From: an uncultured Prevotellamassilia sp.
GTDB taxonomy: Bacteria; Bacteroidota; Bacteroidia; Bacteroidales; Bacteroidaceae
Assembly: GCA_934255485.1 (NCBI GenBank)
Contig: CAKQOG010000002.1
Span: forward strand, 44,389 to 108,388
Length of the DNA stretch: 64,000 nucleotides
Direction of reading: 5' to 3'
Shown: positions 52,557-61,160 of the stretch, piece after piece
Layout of the letters: every line of letters starts with the position of its first letter
Numbering within the stretch: position 1 is the stretch's first letter
Made by a program: the position numbers and the translations under genes
The notes under the pieces: model-generated
Databases searched by the model: none
What the model saw: the letters and a program-made list of their open reading frames with translations, nothing else
Told to the model about the DNA's origin: nothing

Positions 52557-53804
52557 ATGACTTACGAAATTACACTCGACATGATACAAAGTGCTGGAGT
52601 TGGTGCCCTGGCATTGGTTGTAGGCATGATACTTACTCACAAAATTAATTGGCTACAAAAGTTTTGCATACCATCGCCTGTATCGGGTGGAATTATCTTT
52701 TCGTTGCTCACACTATTTATCTATAAAATCTGTGGCATCGAAATTACCTTTTCAAGCACGCTGAAGGATGCTTTTATGCTTGCCTTCTTTACATCGGTGG
52801 GCTTTCAGTCAAACCCTAAAGTGCTACGGCAAGGTGGAAGCACGCTTGGGGTGATGCTCTTGCTACTGGTGTTTATCATCTGCATGCAAAATGTTGTGCC
52901 ACTAACCATTGCCACACTGATGGGCATCAACCCACTTGTTGGCATGGCCACAGGCTCTATATCAATGGCTGGTGGACACGGCACTGCGGGGGGCTTTAGC
53001 ACTGTTCTCGAGGGCATGGGGCTTAATGGGGCACTCACCATATCAATGTCGGCAGCTACCTTTGGGCTGATAGCTGGCTCGGTTATTGGCGGTCCAGTGG
53101 CAGAAAAACTGATACATAAAAAGCTAAAGTCTATCAGCACACAGCCCAAAGACTACACCATCAACCCTGCTATGGCTGGCTTTGAGAGCAACGAGTCGTT
53201 GCCCACTGGCCACCAACAACACGTGAGCGACAACGAGCAAGAGTTTCAACAATATGCTCGCGCCACCTATGCCCTGCTCATCGTTATGGGACTCGGCACA
53301 TTGGTGAGCTACTTACTGTCACTTACAGGTATCACCTTTCCCACTTATTTTGGGGCACTCATCTTGGCTGCCCTGGTGCGCACCATTGCCGAATATACAA
53401 ACAAGGCGCATTTGCTCGAGATGGATCGCATTGTGAGTGTGGGCAACATCTGCTTGTCAGTATTTCTTGGCATGGCAATGATTTCGCTCAAACTATGGGA
53501 ACTCGAGAGCCTTGCATTGCCCTTAATATTGATATTGCTCACACAAGTGGTGCTCATGATTGTATTTACCTACTTTGTGGCATTTAAGCTATTGGGCAAA
53601 AACTACGATGCGGCTGTATTGGTGGCTGGAATCTGTGGCTTCGGACTGGGAGCTACACCTAATGCTATGGCCAACATGAGCGCCGTTTGCTACAAATATC
53701 ACTACACGGTGAAGCCTTTCCTTATTGTGCCTATCATCGGAGCCATGTTTGTAGACCTTATAAACACTGGGTGTATCACCGTGTTCTTGAATTTTCTTAA
53801 GTAA
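52557..53804 (+). CDS. gltS: Sodium/glutamate symporter GltS
   Basis: The 415-residue membrane protein belongs to the ESS (glutamate:Na+) family. It starts MTYEITLDMIQSAGVGALALVVG. It has the family segments PSPVSGGIIFSLLT, FFTSVGFQSNPK and the GSISMAGGHGTAGGF loop, and the repeat GFGLGATPNAMANM in the second half. There are about ten membrane segments. The ATG at 52557 was chosen because the extra 44 residues of the longer frame overlap the end of the HU-like gene. The porin gene follows 21 bases later, so outer- and inner-membrane steps may be made together. Confidence 0.93.
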   Translation: MTYEITLDMIQSAGVGALALVVGMILTHKINWLQKFCIPSPVSGGIIFSLLTLFIYKICGIEITFSSTLKDAFMLAFFTSVGFQSNPKVLRQGGSTLGVMLLLLVFIICMQNVVPLTIATLMGINPLVGMATGSISMAGGHGTAGGFSTVLEGMGLNGALTISMSAATFGLIAGSVIGGPVAEKLIHKKLKSISTQPKDYTINPAMAGFESNESLPTGHQQHVSDNEQEFQQYARATYALLIVMGLGTLVSYLLSLTGITFPTYFGALILAALVRTIAEYTNKAHLLEMDRIVSVGNICLSVFLGMAMISLKLWELESLALPLILILLTQVVLMIVFTYFVAFKLLGKNYDAAVLVAGICGFGLGATPNAMANMSAVCYKYHYTVKPFLIVPIIGAMFVDLINTGCITVFLNFLK

Positions 53805-53825
53805 CTTACATCTTAACCATTTTAT

Positions 53826-54989
53826 ATGTTTAAACCTCTTTTTCTCTCTCTTTTAGCCCTTGCGCCCTCATTGGCACAGGCTGATAACACTAACGACAAC
53901 ACTGCAAACCTATCGCCCGACTACGAAACCGAAGGCTTTACGATAAAGGCTAAAACAGACTCTAAACTGATGCAAGCCATGCAACCCAGCATAAAGTTTG
54001 GCGGCTACATTATGGGCAAATACTCCATCTCAGACCGCGAAGGACAGGCCACAAATGGGGGCTTCGACCTACGCTTTATACGCCTCTATGCCGACGGACA
54101 CGTGTACAGAGACTTTTATTATAAACTGCAAATGGAGGTGAACAATGCTCCTGGCGAAAACAAGGGACCACGAGTGCTCGATGCCTTTATAGAATGGCAA
54201 AAGTTCGACTTTATGCGCATTAAGTTGGGACAATTTAAGCGTTCGTTTGGCTTTGAAAACCCAATGAGTCCGCTTGCCATAGGCATGGGTAGCTACTCGC
54301 AAGCCACCATGAAACTGGCATCTATCAACGACCGTAATGGTGAGGGAGCTTATAACAAGAGCTCGGGCAGAGACGTGGGCTTGCAAGTGCAAGGCGACCT
54401 TTTACCAGCTGCCGATGGGCATAAATGGCTGCACTACCAAGTGGGCGTATTTAATGGTCAAGGCATTAACCACACTGACAAAGACCACCACAAAGACCTT
54501 ATTGGCGGCCTATGGCTATCGCCCGTTAAAAACCTCTGCATTGGTGGCTTTGGATGGAATGGTAAATACACCAACGAAAAGTATACGGGCGAAGAGAATA
54601 CGCTGAAAAGCGTGAAACGTGTGCGTTGGGGAGCTGGTTTGAAGTATGAAAGCGACTGGACTGTGAGAGGCGAATACATGAGTTCGGTAGGCGGCGTAAC
54701 AACCAATGCCTCTGCCCCCGACCGCTCTGACGCATGGTATGCCACATTGGGGGTGCCTGTAGCTAAACACTTTAAAGTGTATGGACGCTACGACTGCTAC
54801 CGCACTGACCGCCACTCATGGGCTTCGCTCTGCACTAATTACGGGCTTTCAGGCAACTATACATTGGGCAAGAACCTCATCTTTCAACTTAACTACACCT
54901 TTACCGACGATCGCTCTGCACGCCATGCCACTAAACGCAGCGACTCGCGCTATAACACGGTTGATGTGCAAGTAACCGCCCGCTTCTAA
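53826..54989 (+). CDS. OprP/OprO-type outer-membrane porin
   Basis: A 387-residue beta-barrel with a signal peptide (MFKPLFLSLLALAPSLAQA). The segments KFGGYIMGKYSI, GFDLRFIRLYADGHVYRDFYYKLQMEV, PRVLDAFIEWQ and IKLGQFKRSFGFENP match the phosphate-selective porin O/P family. The last residue is Phe (QVTARF), as expected for barrel insertion. The name of the family does not prove phosphate transport. Here the neighbouring gltS suggests a small acidic solute, by inference only. Confidence 0.9.
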   Translation: MFKPLFLSLLALAPSLAQADNTNDNTANLSPDYETEGFTIKAKTDSKLMQAMQPSIKFGGYIMGKYSISDREGQATNGGFDLRFIRLYADGHVYRDFYYKLQMEVNNAPGENKGPRVLDAFIEWQKFDFMRIKLGQFKRSFGFENPMSPLAIGMGSYSQATMKLASINDRNGEGAYNKSSGRDVGLQVQGDLLPAADGHKWLHYQVGVFNGQGINHTDKDHHKDLIGGLWLSPVKNLCIGGFGWNGKYTNEKYTGEENTLKSVKRVRWGAGLKYESDWTVRGEYMSSVGGVTTNASAPDRSDAWYATLGVPVAKHFKVYGRYDCYRTDRHSWASLCTNYGLSGNYTLGKNLIFQLNYTFTDDRSARHATKRSDSRYNTVDVQVTARF

Positions 54990-55047
54990 CCCATGCAATT
55001 TTGACATTTATAAACACCGAATACTCACCATTTTAGAAAAGAATTTG

Positions 55048-55055
55048 TACTTTTG
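55048..55055 (+). promoter_or_regulatory. Probable -7 box for the DUF4827-like gene
   Basis: TACTTTTG matches TAnnTTTG exactly and lies 85 bases before the start codon. No -33 TTTG is seen at the normal spacing. Confidence 0.42.
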
Positions 55056-55139
55056 CTCTCGAAACTCAAAACGAGTTTACTAACATTGCATACACAACAA
55101 GTAACTTTTCTAAAATAAAGGATTTCATACAATTTATCA

Positions 55140-55823
55140 ATGAAAAAAAATCTCTGTTTATTGGCACTCTTGCTCGTGGCTTTTACCTCGCTCTTGCAAT
55201 CGTGCAACGACGACGAAACATATGCAGACAAGCGCAAACGAGAGAATAAGCAAATAAGCGCATTCTTAACCTCAGGCTGCAAGGTTGAAAACGATGACAT
55301 ACCGGGCGAATATCTGCTAAACATACCGGGTAATATCAAACCGATATCAGAAGAACAATTCTACCGCAACGACTCAACTACCAATGTGGCAGAAAACGAA
55401 TATGTTTACTTTAGCCGCACAGGGGTGTATATGCAAATTGTTTCAAAGGGAACAGGCAGCAAAATTAAAAACGGCGAAACGCTAAACATCCTTGCACGCT
55501 ACACCGAGTTTAACATTGCAGGCGATAGTATTCAAACTACCAACATAGGCAACACGGGCGAAAACAACGTTGATGTTCTATCTGTTACCGATAGTTATGG
55601 CAATTTTACAGGCACCTTTACTAAAGGCGTGATGAAGAATAGCTATAAGTCGGCTGCAGTTCCTGCTGGATGGCTCATTCCGCTAACTTACATCAACCTA
55701 CCCCGACTCGACACCGATCTTGCACATGTGCGTATCATCGTTCCAGCCTCGCAAGGTCAAGCCAATGCATCGGCTAACGTGTACCCTTGCTTTTACGACA
55801 TTACATACCAACGCGGCAGATAA
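55140..55823 (+). CDS. DUF4827-like lipoprotein with an FKBP-like region
   Basis: The 227-residue protein has a lipoprotein signal (MKKNLCLLALLLVAFTSLLQSC). A segment with DETYADKRKRENKQISAFL follows, which I associate with Bacteroidetes DUF4827 proteins. The central part (GVYMQIVSKGTGSKIKNGETLNILARYTEF and WLIPLTYI) recalls an FKBP-type isomerase fold, but catalytic residues are not clearly kept. The function is unknown. It stands alone, with its own promoter and a terminator after it. Confidence 0.78.
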   Translation: MKKNLCLLALLLVAFTSLLQSCNDDETYADKRKRENKQISAFLTSGCKVENDDIPGEYLLNIPGNIKPISEEQFYRNDSTTNVAENEYVYFSRTGVYMQIVSKGTGSKIKNGETLNILARYTEFNIAGDSIQTTNIGNTGENNVDVLSVTDSYGNFTGTFTKGVMKNSYKSAAVPAGWLIPLTYINLPRLDTDLAHVRIIVPASQGQANASANVYPCFYDITYQRGR

Positions 55824-55844
55824 ACATACCTTATATATACAAAC

Positions 55845-55894
55845 AGAGCGTGGAGCTTAATATCCTTTATATAGGCTATTAAACTCCACGCTCT
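55845..55894. terminator. Bidirectional terminator between the DUF4827-like gene and comF
   Basis: AGAGCGTGGAGCTTAAT pairs with ATTAAACTCCACGCTCT, with one mismatch, and TCTTTATTT follows. The flanking genes converge. Confidence 0.85.
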
Positions 55895-55942
55895 TCTTTA
55901 TTTATAATGCAAACGAATAAAACCTTGTGAATGGCAATGAGC

Positions 55943-56689
55943 TTATTTACGACGCCACTGTGGTACTTCTATATTATCTTTGTTCATTGCTGAAATGCCA
56001 AGACTTAGCACACTTATCTTAACGTTGCCAGCCTGCAACACTACACGCGCACATGAACGTGTGGTACTGCCTGTTGTTATCATATCATCTATTATCAACA
56101 CATGTTTGCCATGAAGAGATTGAGGCGAAACAAGTTGAAATATATTCTCTACATTTTCAAGACGGGCTTTTCCGTACAGATGAGTTTGTGTGGGATTATC
56201 TACCACTCGAACAACAGATGACACGTCAATGGGGATATGCGTAATCGTACTTATGCCATAAGCCAATCGCTCGCTTTGGTTATAACCTCGCTGCTTCATC
56301 CTACTCTTTGATAAGGGGATGGGAAGCATTACATCTATACCCTTAAAGAAATCTGTATCAACAAGTTCTTGCGCCATTATCTTGCCAAAAGCTACTGCTA
56401 CTTGGGGTTGCTGCTGATATTTAAATTTGAAGTATATGCGACAATAGTTTGACTTAGGACGATAATAAAGCAAACTATTGGCTCGCTCTGTATAAATGGC
56501 ATCATCCCACAAAAGGCGTTCTACCACATTATTCTTTCGCCCATTTATATGGGTTAGCGGCAATTGTATCAAACAGTTTATGCAAAGTTCTTTTTCATTG
56601 ACCAAAAGCCGTCTGCCACACACACAACAGCGACGCGGAAACAATACATCTATAAGACTATTGACAAAGCGATGTAAATGTACTCCCAT
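55943..56689 (-). CDS. ComF-family phosphoribosyltransferase-like protein
   Basis: The protein starts MGVHLHRFVNSLIDVLFPRRCCVCGRRL, with a zinc-ribbon-like CCVC...CINC near the N terminus. It has the PRPP loop VLIIDDMITTGST near residue 200 and the family segment LPIPLSKSRMKQRGYNQSERLAYG. ComF proteins support DNA uptake in competent bacteria, but they occur widely, and the molecular role is unsettled. I chose the ATG at 56689 (248 residues); a GTG at 56752 would add 21 unlikely residues. Confidence 0.92.
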   Translation of the reverse strand: MGVHLHRFVNSLIDVLFPRRCCVCGRRLLVNEKELCINCLIQLPLTHINGRKNNVVERLLWDDAIYTERANSLLYYRPKSNYCRIYFKFKYQQQPQVAVAFGKIMAQELVDTDFFKGIDVMLPIPLSKSRMKQRGYNQSERLAYGISTITHIPIDVSSVVRVVDNPTQTHLYGKARLENVENIFQLVSPQSLHGKHVLIIDDMITTGSTTRSCARVVLQAGNVKISVLSLGISAMNKDNIEVPQWRRK

Positions 56690-56773
56690 ATAATCATTGC
56701 TTATGTTTGGTATTATATGAAACACAAACAGGCAACAAGCGTTATAAAGCACTCGTTACCTATTTATCTAATA

Positions 56774-57181
56774 TTATTTACGAATAAATGTCATCTCGTC
56801 TGTAACCTTTACTAACTTACGTCCAACTGCACGTTTAACTGCATTACCGCCCATAGCGTGATAATGATAAGTGCTATCAGATAGTTGCGTAAATTCTACA
56901 TCTTGCGAGTCTGAACCTATATCATTGCTAAATCTTATTTTTGCTTTATTACCTTTTATACTGCATTTGGTTATCATCCATGTGCCATAAATACCATCAC
57001 GCATATATCCGTGCATTTTGCCTAAAAAAGAAAAGCCTGGCACACTTATATTTTCTTCGTAAAGATTTAAATACATATTTACCCCTAATTCTTTACTAAA
57101 GAAATGTCCTTCGAACGGACGCTGTGCATGCACTGAGAATGCAAACAAAACTGATAAAAGAAAACTTATTAATATCTTCAT
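56774..57181 (-). CDS. Small secreted protein of unknown function
   Basis: A signal peptide (MKILISFLLSVLFAFSVHAQ) is followed by about 115 residues that look like an all-beta domain (GHFFSKELGVNMYLNLYEE, YGTWMITKCSIKGNKAKIRFSND). A tail containing YHYHAMGGNAVKRAVGRKLVKV comes last. I do not recognise the family. It resembles small periplasmic calycin-like proteins only in general shape. The start at 57181 places the signal peptide at the N terminus. It lies 84 bases upstream of comF on the same strand. Confidence 0.72.
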   Translation of the reverse strand: MKILISFLLSVLFAFSVHAQRPFEGHFFSKELGVNMYLNLYEENISVPGFSFLGKMHGYMRDGIYGTWMITKCSIKGNKAKIRFSNDIGSDSQDVEFTQLSDSTYHYHAMGGNAVKRAVGRKLVKVTDEMTFIRK

Positions 57182-57370
57182 CTTTTGCAAATTTGTTTTA
57201 ATTAGGTGTTCATTATTATTTTATATTTGAAGTGCTTAATATGGATGTAGCTTAAAGGCTTGTTTGAGGGAGTATAACGGGCTATGTGACTGAAAATAAA
57301 CATTAAAGATGCGCCATAGAAAGTGCTTCGAATGTAAAAATAATAGTATTGATTTATATAAATAATTTTG

Positions 57371-57514
57371 AATAAGTAAGTGCTCATAATTAAGTTAGAA
57401 AGGCACGGAAAGCCCCAAAGACTACAGTCCGTACTTAACCCTTAAGCATTTTCTAATTTAATTTTGTCCACTTACTTACCTACATATATAATTTAATTTT
57501 GAACACCTACTTAA
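57371..57514. repeat. Dispersed AAGTAGGTG element, copy 4 (longest form), in a 350-base gap
   Basis: On the minus strand the element reads AAGTAGGTGTTCAAAATTAA, then a related direct copy AAGTAAGTGGACAAAATTAA, then a core, and ends with CACTTACTTATT as the inverse of the second copy. AATTAAGTTAGAAA and TTCTAATTTAATT form an inner stem. It begins 18 bases past the stop of the FHA gene. The rest of the gap (57182-57531) holds no gene; a 61-codon AT-rich frame at 57202-57387 has no features. Confidence 0.72.
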
Positions 57515-57531
57515 AGATAAAACTATTGGCG

Positions 57532-58056
57532 CTATTCTTCTTTTTCATCACCAACGCGCAATATCATGGTGGTTGCCCCTATAGTTATGATATCACCATC
57601 ATTAATCACACGGCGCTCGCGAGCTGATAATAATTCGTTGTGTAAAAAGGTACCTGTATTTGATGGAGCATCTCTTACCGTAATCACAGGCTCGCCCGTT
57701 GGCTTAATGCGTACATTGATAATGCAGTGAGTGGTATCCATACTAGGGTCAACAGTTTTGATAGCAGCATTGGCATTTGTACCTTTTACAAGCCTACCAA
57801 CTACATTATCACCCTCATATAGCAATATTTCTTGCTTGAAATGGAATGCATTTTCAAGAACTATTAATCGGCCATACACAACCTCTTGCATAGTAGCTTC
57901 TTTTTCTGTATCGGTGGGTATTTGGGGTTGTGGTACACGTATTTTGAACTGTTTGTGACACTCTGGACACTCAAATACAAGTATACGACCAGCCTCGTAT
58001 TTGGTTTCATCAAAGAGTATGGATTCGTCACATTTTGGACAACGTATTCGTTTCAT
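57532..58056 (-). CDS. Zinc-ribbon and FHA-domain protein
   Basis: The 174-residue protein begins with a zinc ribbon of the MJ0042 type (MKRIRCPKCDESILFDETKY..FECPECHKQFKI, four Cys in two CPxC pairs). An FHA domain covers about 75-165, with NVVGRLVKG (the phosphothreonine-binding Arg), DPSMDTTHCIINV and NTGTFLHNELL. FHA domains read phosphothreonine, so a partner kinase or other phosphoprotein is expected, but none is visible in the window. It follows the HU-SPOR gene on the same strand, across a terminator-like hairpin. Confidence 0.9.
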   Translation of the reverse strand: MKRIRCPKCDESILFDETKYEAGRILVFECPECHKQFKIRVPQPQIPTDTEKEATMQEVVYGRLIVLENAFHFKQEILLYEGDNVVGRLVKGTNANAAIKTVDPSMDTTHCIINVRIKPTGEPVITVRDAPSNTGTFLHNELLSARERRVINDGDIITIGATTMILRVGDEKEE

Positions 58057-58100
58057 TTTTATTTTGTTTTTGTTTCTCTATTTGAGATAAGTATATTAAA

Positions 58101-58142
58101 AAAAGGAACCAAGATGCCATGATATTCATTCTTGATTCCTTT
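58101..58142 (-). terminator. Hairpin between the HU-SPOR and FHA genes
   Basis: AAAGGAACCAAGA pairs with TCTTGATTCCTTT with one mismatch. On the minus strand the stem is followed by TTTTTTTAATATAC. It probably ends most HU-SPOR transcripts before the FHA gene. Confidence 0.75.
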
Positions 58143-58173
58143 ATTATTCTTGTTTGTTTCTTATAGATTTTTG

Positions 58174-59250
58174 CTACTTTTCCTCCATTATCCAAGCTTC
58201 AGAAAATTGCTTATTTTGTTGGAGCTTTATAAGTGCTTGTTGAGCTTGTTGCTTGTTTTGATAATGTCCGCAAACAACTCTTACCATACTTCCGCGTTTA
58301 TAGGGTTGTACTCCTTGTATGCCTTGAGCTTTAAGTTTGCTTGACATTGCTTGAGCATTGTCGGCAGTTATGGCACTTGCTAAAACAATAGTATAATGCG
58401 CTGTTGCAGATTTATCTGCTGCTTGCTGAGTGCTTACATCTGTACGTTGGGCAACGTTTGTAGGAGAAGCATTCTCTTTATTTTCACTGATAAGAGTAGA
58501 TTTATCAGCATCTTCCATCAAATTGATTGGCTTTTCATTATTTGCAGCGTACATTAATTGTACTTGCTGGTTATGAGCGGCTTGCTGTGTTGATGAATTA
58601 AATAGCTGCTGATATAATACAGAAGCTGTTTGTGCTCCTTTTTCGTGTGTATCTCCTACTGGTACAGCCCAAATAAAGTAAAAGAATACAGCTATTACTG
58701 CGGCAGCAACGTAATTTACAAGTTCTCTATTAAGCGTAATGGTGTAATTCTTTTCACTACGATGCAAACGAATTTTACGTTTCTTTTCCTTCGCTATGGC
58801 TTTTTCTTGCTCTTCTGCTTGAACTGTATGCTTTACAGCAGCAACGTTTACTGCATCTAAACCATAGAGTTCTGGAGAAAGAACACCTGCTTCGCATGGA
58901 ATAAAATTATAAGATCCCTCTATGCTCATAATGAGTTTGCCTATGCCGTCAAACTCGTACTCGCCTTTCTCTTGCAACTCATTTTTTAATTGCATTACTG
59001 CATCGTCTATGAGTTTTAAAGTTTCGGAGTAATCGGTTCCATAAACTTGCATATACGACTGAACAAGCAACCCATCATTTAATGTGAGCTGCGAATTAAA
59101 GCCTACACTACGATAAGGCGGCAAGAACAACTGTTCGTCGCTAACATAGCGTGCAGGAACATATTGCGTAACAAAGCCTCCAAGACCTGGAACTATTACA
59201 CAATCATGTTTCAACATCAAGCATTCAATATGTCTAGAGAGTTCAATCAT
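58174..59250 (-). CDS. HU-CCDC81-type and SPOR-domain membrane protein
   Basis: The 358-residue protein starts MIELSRHIECLMLKHDCVIVPGLGGFVTQ, the hallmark of the bacterial HU-CCDC81 clade of HU-like domains, and the second HU-like unit runs to about residue 115. A basic stretch (KEKKRKIRLHRSEK) precedes one membrane segment (178-197), which puts the N-terminal domains in the cytoplasm by the positive-inside rule. A linker of about 85 residues leads to a C-terminal SPOR domain (about 283-356). SPOR domains bind denuded septal peptidoglycan. The protein could thus join DNA, or another cytoplasmic partner, to the division site. Confidence 0.9.
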   Translation of the reverse strand: MIELSRHIECLMLKHDCVIVPGLGGFVTQYVPARYVSDEQLFLPPYRSVGFNSQLTLNDGLLVQSYMQVYGTDYSETLKLIDDAVMQLKNELQEKGEYEFDGIGKLIMSIEGSYNFIPCEAGVLSPELYGLDAVNVAAVKHTVQAEEQEKAIAKEKKRKIRLHRSEKNYTITLNRELVNYVAAAVIAVFFYFIWAVPVGDTHEKGAQTASVLYQQLFNSSTQQAAHNQQVQLMYAANNEKPINLMEDADKSTLISENKENASPTNVAQRTDVSTQQAADKSATAHYTIVLASAITADNAQAMSSKLKAQGIQGVQPYKRGSMVRVVCGHYQNKQQAQQALIKLQQNKQFSEAWIMEEK

Positions 59251-59254
59251 ACTG

Positions 59255-59285
59255 CAAAGGTAGTGCTTTATTTTTAATATTTAAA
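59255..59285 (-). promoter_or_regulatory. Probable promoter of the HU-SPOR gene, nearly leaderless
   Basis: On the minus strand TTTA, a 19-base gap and TACCTTTG (59262-59255) fit the consensus with one mismatch. Transcription would begin at or within a few bases of the ATG at 59250, giving a leaderless or almost leaderless mRNA. Confidence 0.45.
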
Positions 59286-59351
59286 GCACCTGAACATGTT
59301 TTTACATGTAAATATTTTATAAAAATGTTATGCAAAAAATTACATATATAT

Positions 59352-59395
59352 TTAAGTCGTTGTATTTCATATAATTACAAAATACAACGACTTAA
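59352..59395 (-). terminator. Terminator after the HU-LysM gene
   Basis: TTAAGTCGTTGTATTT at 59352-59367 pairs perfectly with AAATACAACGACTTAA at 59380-59395. It lies 77 bases past the stop. The minus-strand tail is AATATATATG, so the T run is poor, but the stem is strong. Confidence 0.7.
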
Positions 59396-59471
59396 AATGC
59401 AAAATATTAATTTTCTAAAAACGTTAAAAGCTATCCCCTTATACAAGATTTTTATGTAATCGCTATTGGCT

Positions 59472-60830
59472 TTAAGGACGTGGAAGTTTCAGTTTCATAC
59501 CTACAACAATCGTATTGGCATCTTTGATATTATTGTATCTTATTATACGTTCTGCGTATTTATCTGACCCATAATATCTGCGAGCTATTCGATACACATT
59601 ATCCCCCACTACTACAACATGGGTATTGGGAACAACACTACACGGCTTGCCTGCTTGTTCTTCTGATTTATTATCTTTATTGCTGCTCTTTAAGTTTTTG
59701 CTTACTACATCTTGCGCACCTTGCGTTTCTTGTATTTCTTGCGTAGATGTATCTGCACGCTTATTTGAGATTGCAGTATCGTTTTGCGTAGAAACTCGCT
59801 GGTTTGAAGTATCATTTACGATAGGCATAGTCTGTGGAGTGTCTATTTTTTTGTTTGTTTCTATCGCATCTGTTTCTCCACAATGTGGACATAACATACG
59901 ATAATAACCAGCAAAGTAACTTAATGTCATCAAAATAGCTAGTCCGAATAGTAGAGCAACTATTTTCCACCAATTGCGCTTTCGCGGAGACGGCACTTCG
60001 CCATATACATATCCTTGGGTAGAATTACTTTCTGATGTACTACTATTATGCTTTGCAGAAGTACCTGATAACGAGTGGAGAACAGAAGCAGACTCTGACT
60101 GCAACAGATTTTGTTTTTCTTTATCCCCTTTTACATTTTGTTGTTGTTCTGCTGCTTGCTTATCTACACCTCCATCACGCTTACTGTCTTCCACACTATC
60201 GTCTGTACTATCTGAAGCGTTCGTACAATCTGAAATGACTGAAGATTGCTGTTGCTTATCTAAAGATCTATCAGAAGAATTTTGTGTTTCAACTACACTT
60301 TCTGTTTCTTCTGTGCTTTCGTTTTTAAGTTCCTTGTTTATAGACTCTGAAGATTTATGTTCGATATCAAGAAGTTCATTTTCTTCTTCGCTCTCTAATA
60401 TATCAATACAATCTTCGTCGGTTTCGCTTTTTTCATCATTGCCTTCAGCATCGGAGGATTCAGTTTCCATTTCTTCATCTATCTCTTCAAACTCTCTTGT
60501 ATCAGTATCCTCATTAAGGTCTACAGCCTCAAAATGAGCAAAAGGACGATTTATCAATTCCTTCATTGCTGCATCCGGAGTAAATGAGATTTTTGTGTGT
60601 CCGCTAATTTGGAAACGTTCGCCAGTGTTAATATTAACGCTTTCTCGCTCACTTACAGCTATCAGCTTAAATGTTCCGAGACCTTTGATTTTTACAAATT
60701 TATCCTCTTCAAGCCCTTGTTCTACCACATCAAAAAAAGTGCGCACAAAGTTTTCGGCTTCAGAATGACTGATGCCTTCACGCTGTTCTATTATATCTGC
60801 GAAATCTTGTATTCCTAACTTTCTTTTCAT
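59472..60830 (-). CDS. HU-domain and LysM-domain membrane protein
   Basis: The 452-residue protein begins with an HU/IHF domain (about 1-92, with FVKIKGLGTFKLIAVSERESVNINTGERFQISG). A long acidic, Ser/Glu-rich disordered region follows (about 105-280). PRKRNWWK then precedes a single membrane segment (about 288-310), so the HU end is cytoplasmic by the positive-inside rule. A CPHCGE motif follows the membrane segment, then a second linker and a C-terminal LysM domain (404-450, VVVGDNVYRIARRYYGS). LysM binds peptidoglycan. The layout suits a tether from DNA to the cell wall. It lies between the small HU gene and HU-SPOR. Confidence 0.92.
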   Translation of the reverse strand: MKRKLGIQDFADIIEQREGISHSEAENFVRTFFDVVEQGLEEDKFVKIKGLGTFKLIAVSERESVNINTGERFQISGHTKISFTPDAAMKELINRPFAHFEAVDLNEDTDTREFEEIDEEMETESSDAEGNDEKSETDEDCIDILESEEENELLDIEHKSSESINKELKNESTEETESVVETQNSSDRSLDKQQQSSVISDCTNASDSTDDSVEDSKRDGGVDKQAAEQQQNVKGDKEKQNLLQSESASVLHSLSGTSAKHNSSTSESNSTQGYVYGEVPSPRKRNWWKIVALLFGLAILMTLSYFAGYYRMLCPHCGETDAIETNKKIDTPQTMPIVNDTSNQRVSTQNDTAISNKRADTSTQEIQETQGAQDVVSKNLKSSNKDNKSEEQAGKPCSVVPNTHVVVVGDNVYRIARRYYGSDKYAERIIRYNNIKDANTIVVGMKLKLPRP

Positions 60831-60864
60831 GAGTGGTTATATAATGATTTGTCCTTTGCCTTTC

Positions 60865-61137
60865 TTACTTTACTTTTTCCTTTAATATTGCACTTGGTTT
60901 AAAAGACAATGCTAATTTAGGAGGTATAAGTTTTCGTTTTTTGGTAGCTGGATTTACAACGACACGTTCCATCTTCTTTTTTACTTCAAATACTCCAAAT
61001 CCTTGAATAGCAAACGATGTATTATCATCAAGCCTATCACCAAAATCTTTTACAAAACCATTGACTATGACTTGAACATTCTTCGTTGTCATTCCCAACC
61101 TTGCAGACAATGTATTGATAAAATCTTTATTATTCAT
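60865..61137 (-). CDS. HU-family DNA-binding protein
   Basis: A 90-residue HU-type nucleoid protein. It has MNNKDFINTLSARLGMTTKNVQVIVNGFVKDF and the GFGVFEVKKKMERVVVNPATKKRKLIPPKLALSFKPS arm region. The flexible arm has Pro in the NPATKKR turn, as in HU/IHF proteins. The gene sits 23 bases after rimO and 34 bases before the HU-LysM gene, so the three are probably one operon. Confidence 0.93.
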   Translation of the reverse strand: MNNKDFINTLSARLGMTTKNVQVIVNGFVKDFGDRLDDNTSFAIQGFGVFEVKKKMERVVVNPATKKRKLIPPKLALSFKPSAILKEKVK

Positions 61138-61160
61138 ACTTAAACTAGCAAAATAACTTT

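Noticed and set aside
57202..57387. A 61-codon frame upstream of the small secreted protein
   Set aside because: The sequence is AT-rich and Tyr/Ile-rich with no domain, and it overlaps the dispersed repeat.
59974..60537. A 187-codon Ser/Cys-rich frame antisense to HU-LysM
   Set aside because: It is the complement of the acidic Ser/Glu-rich linker and has low complexity.
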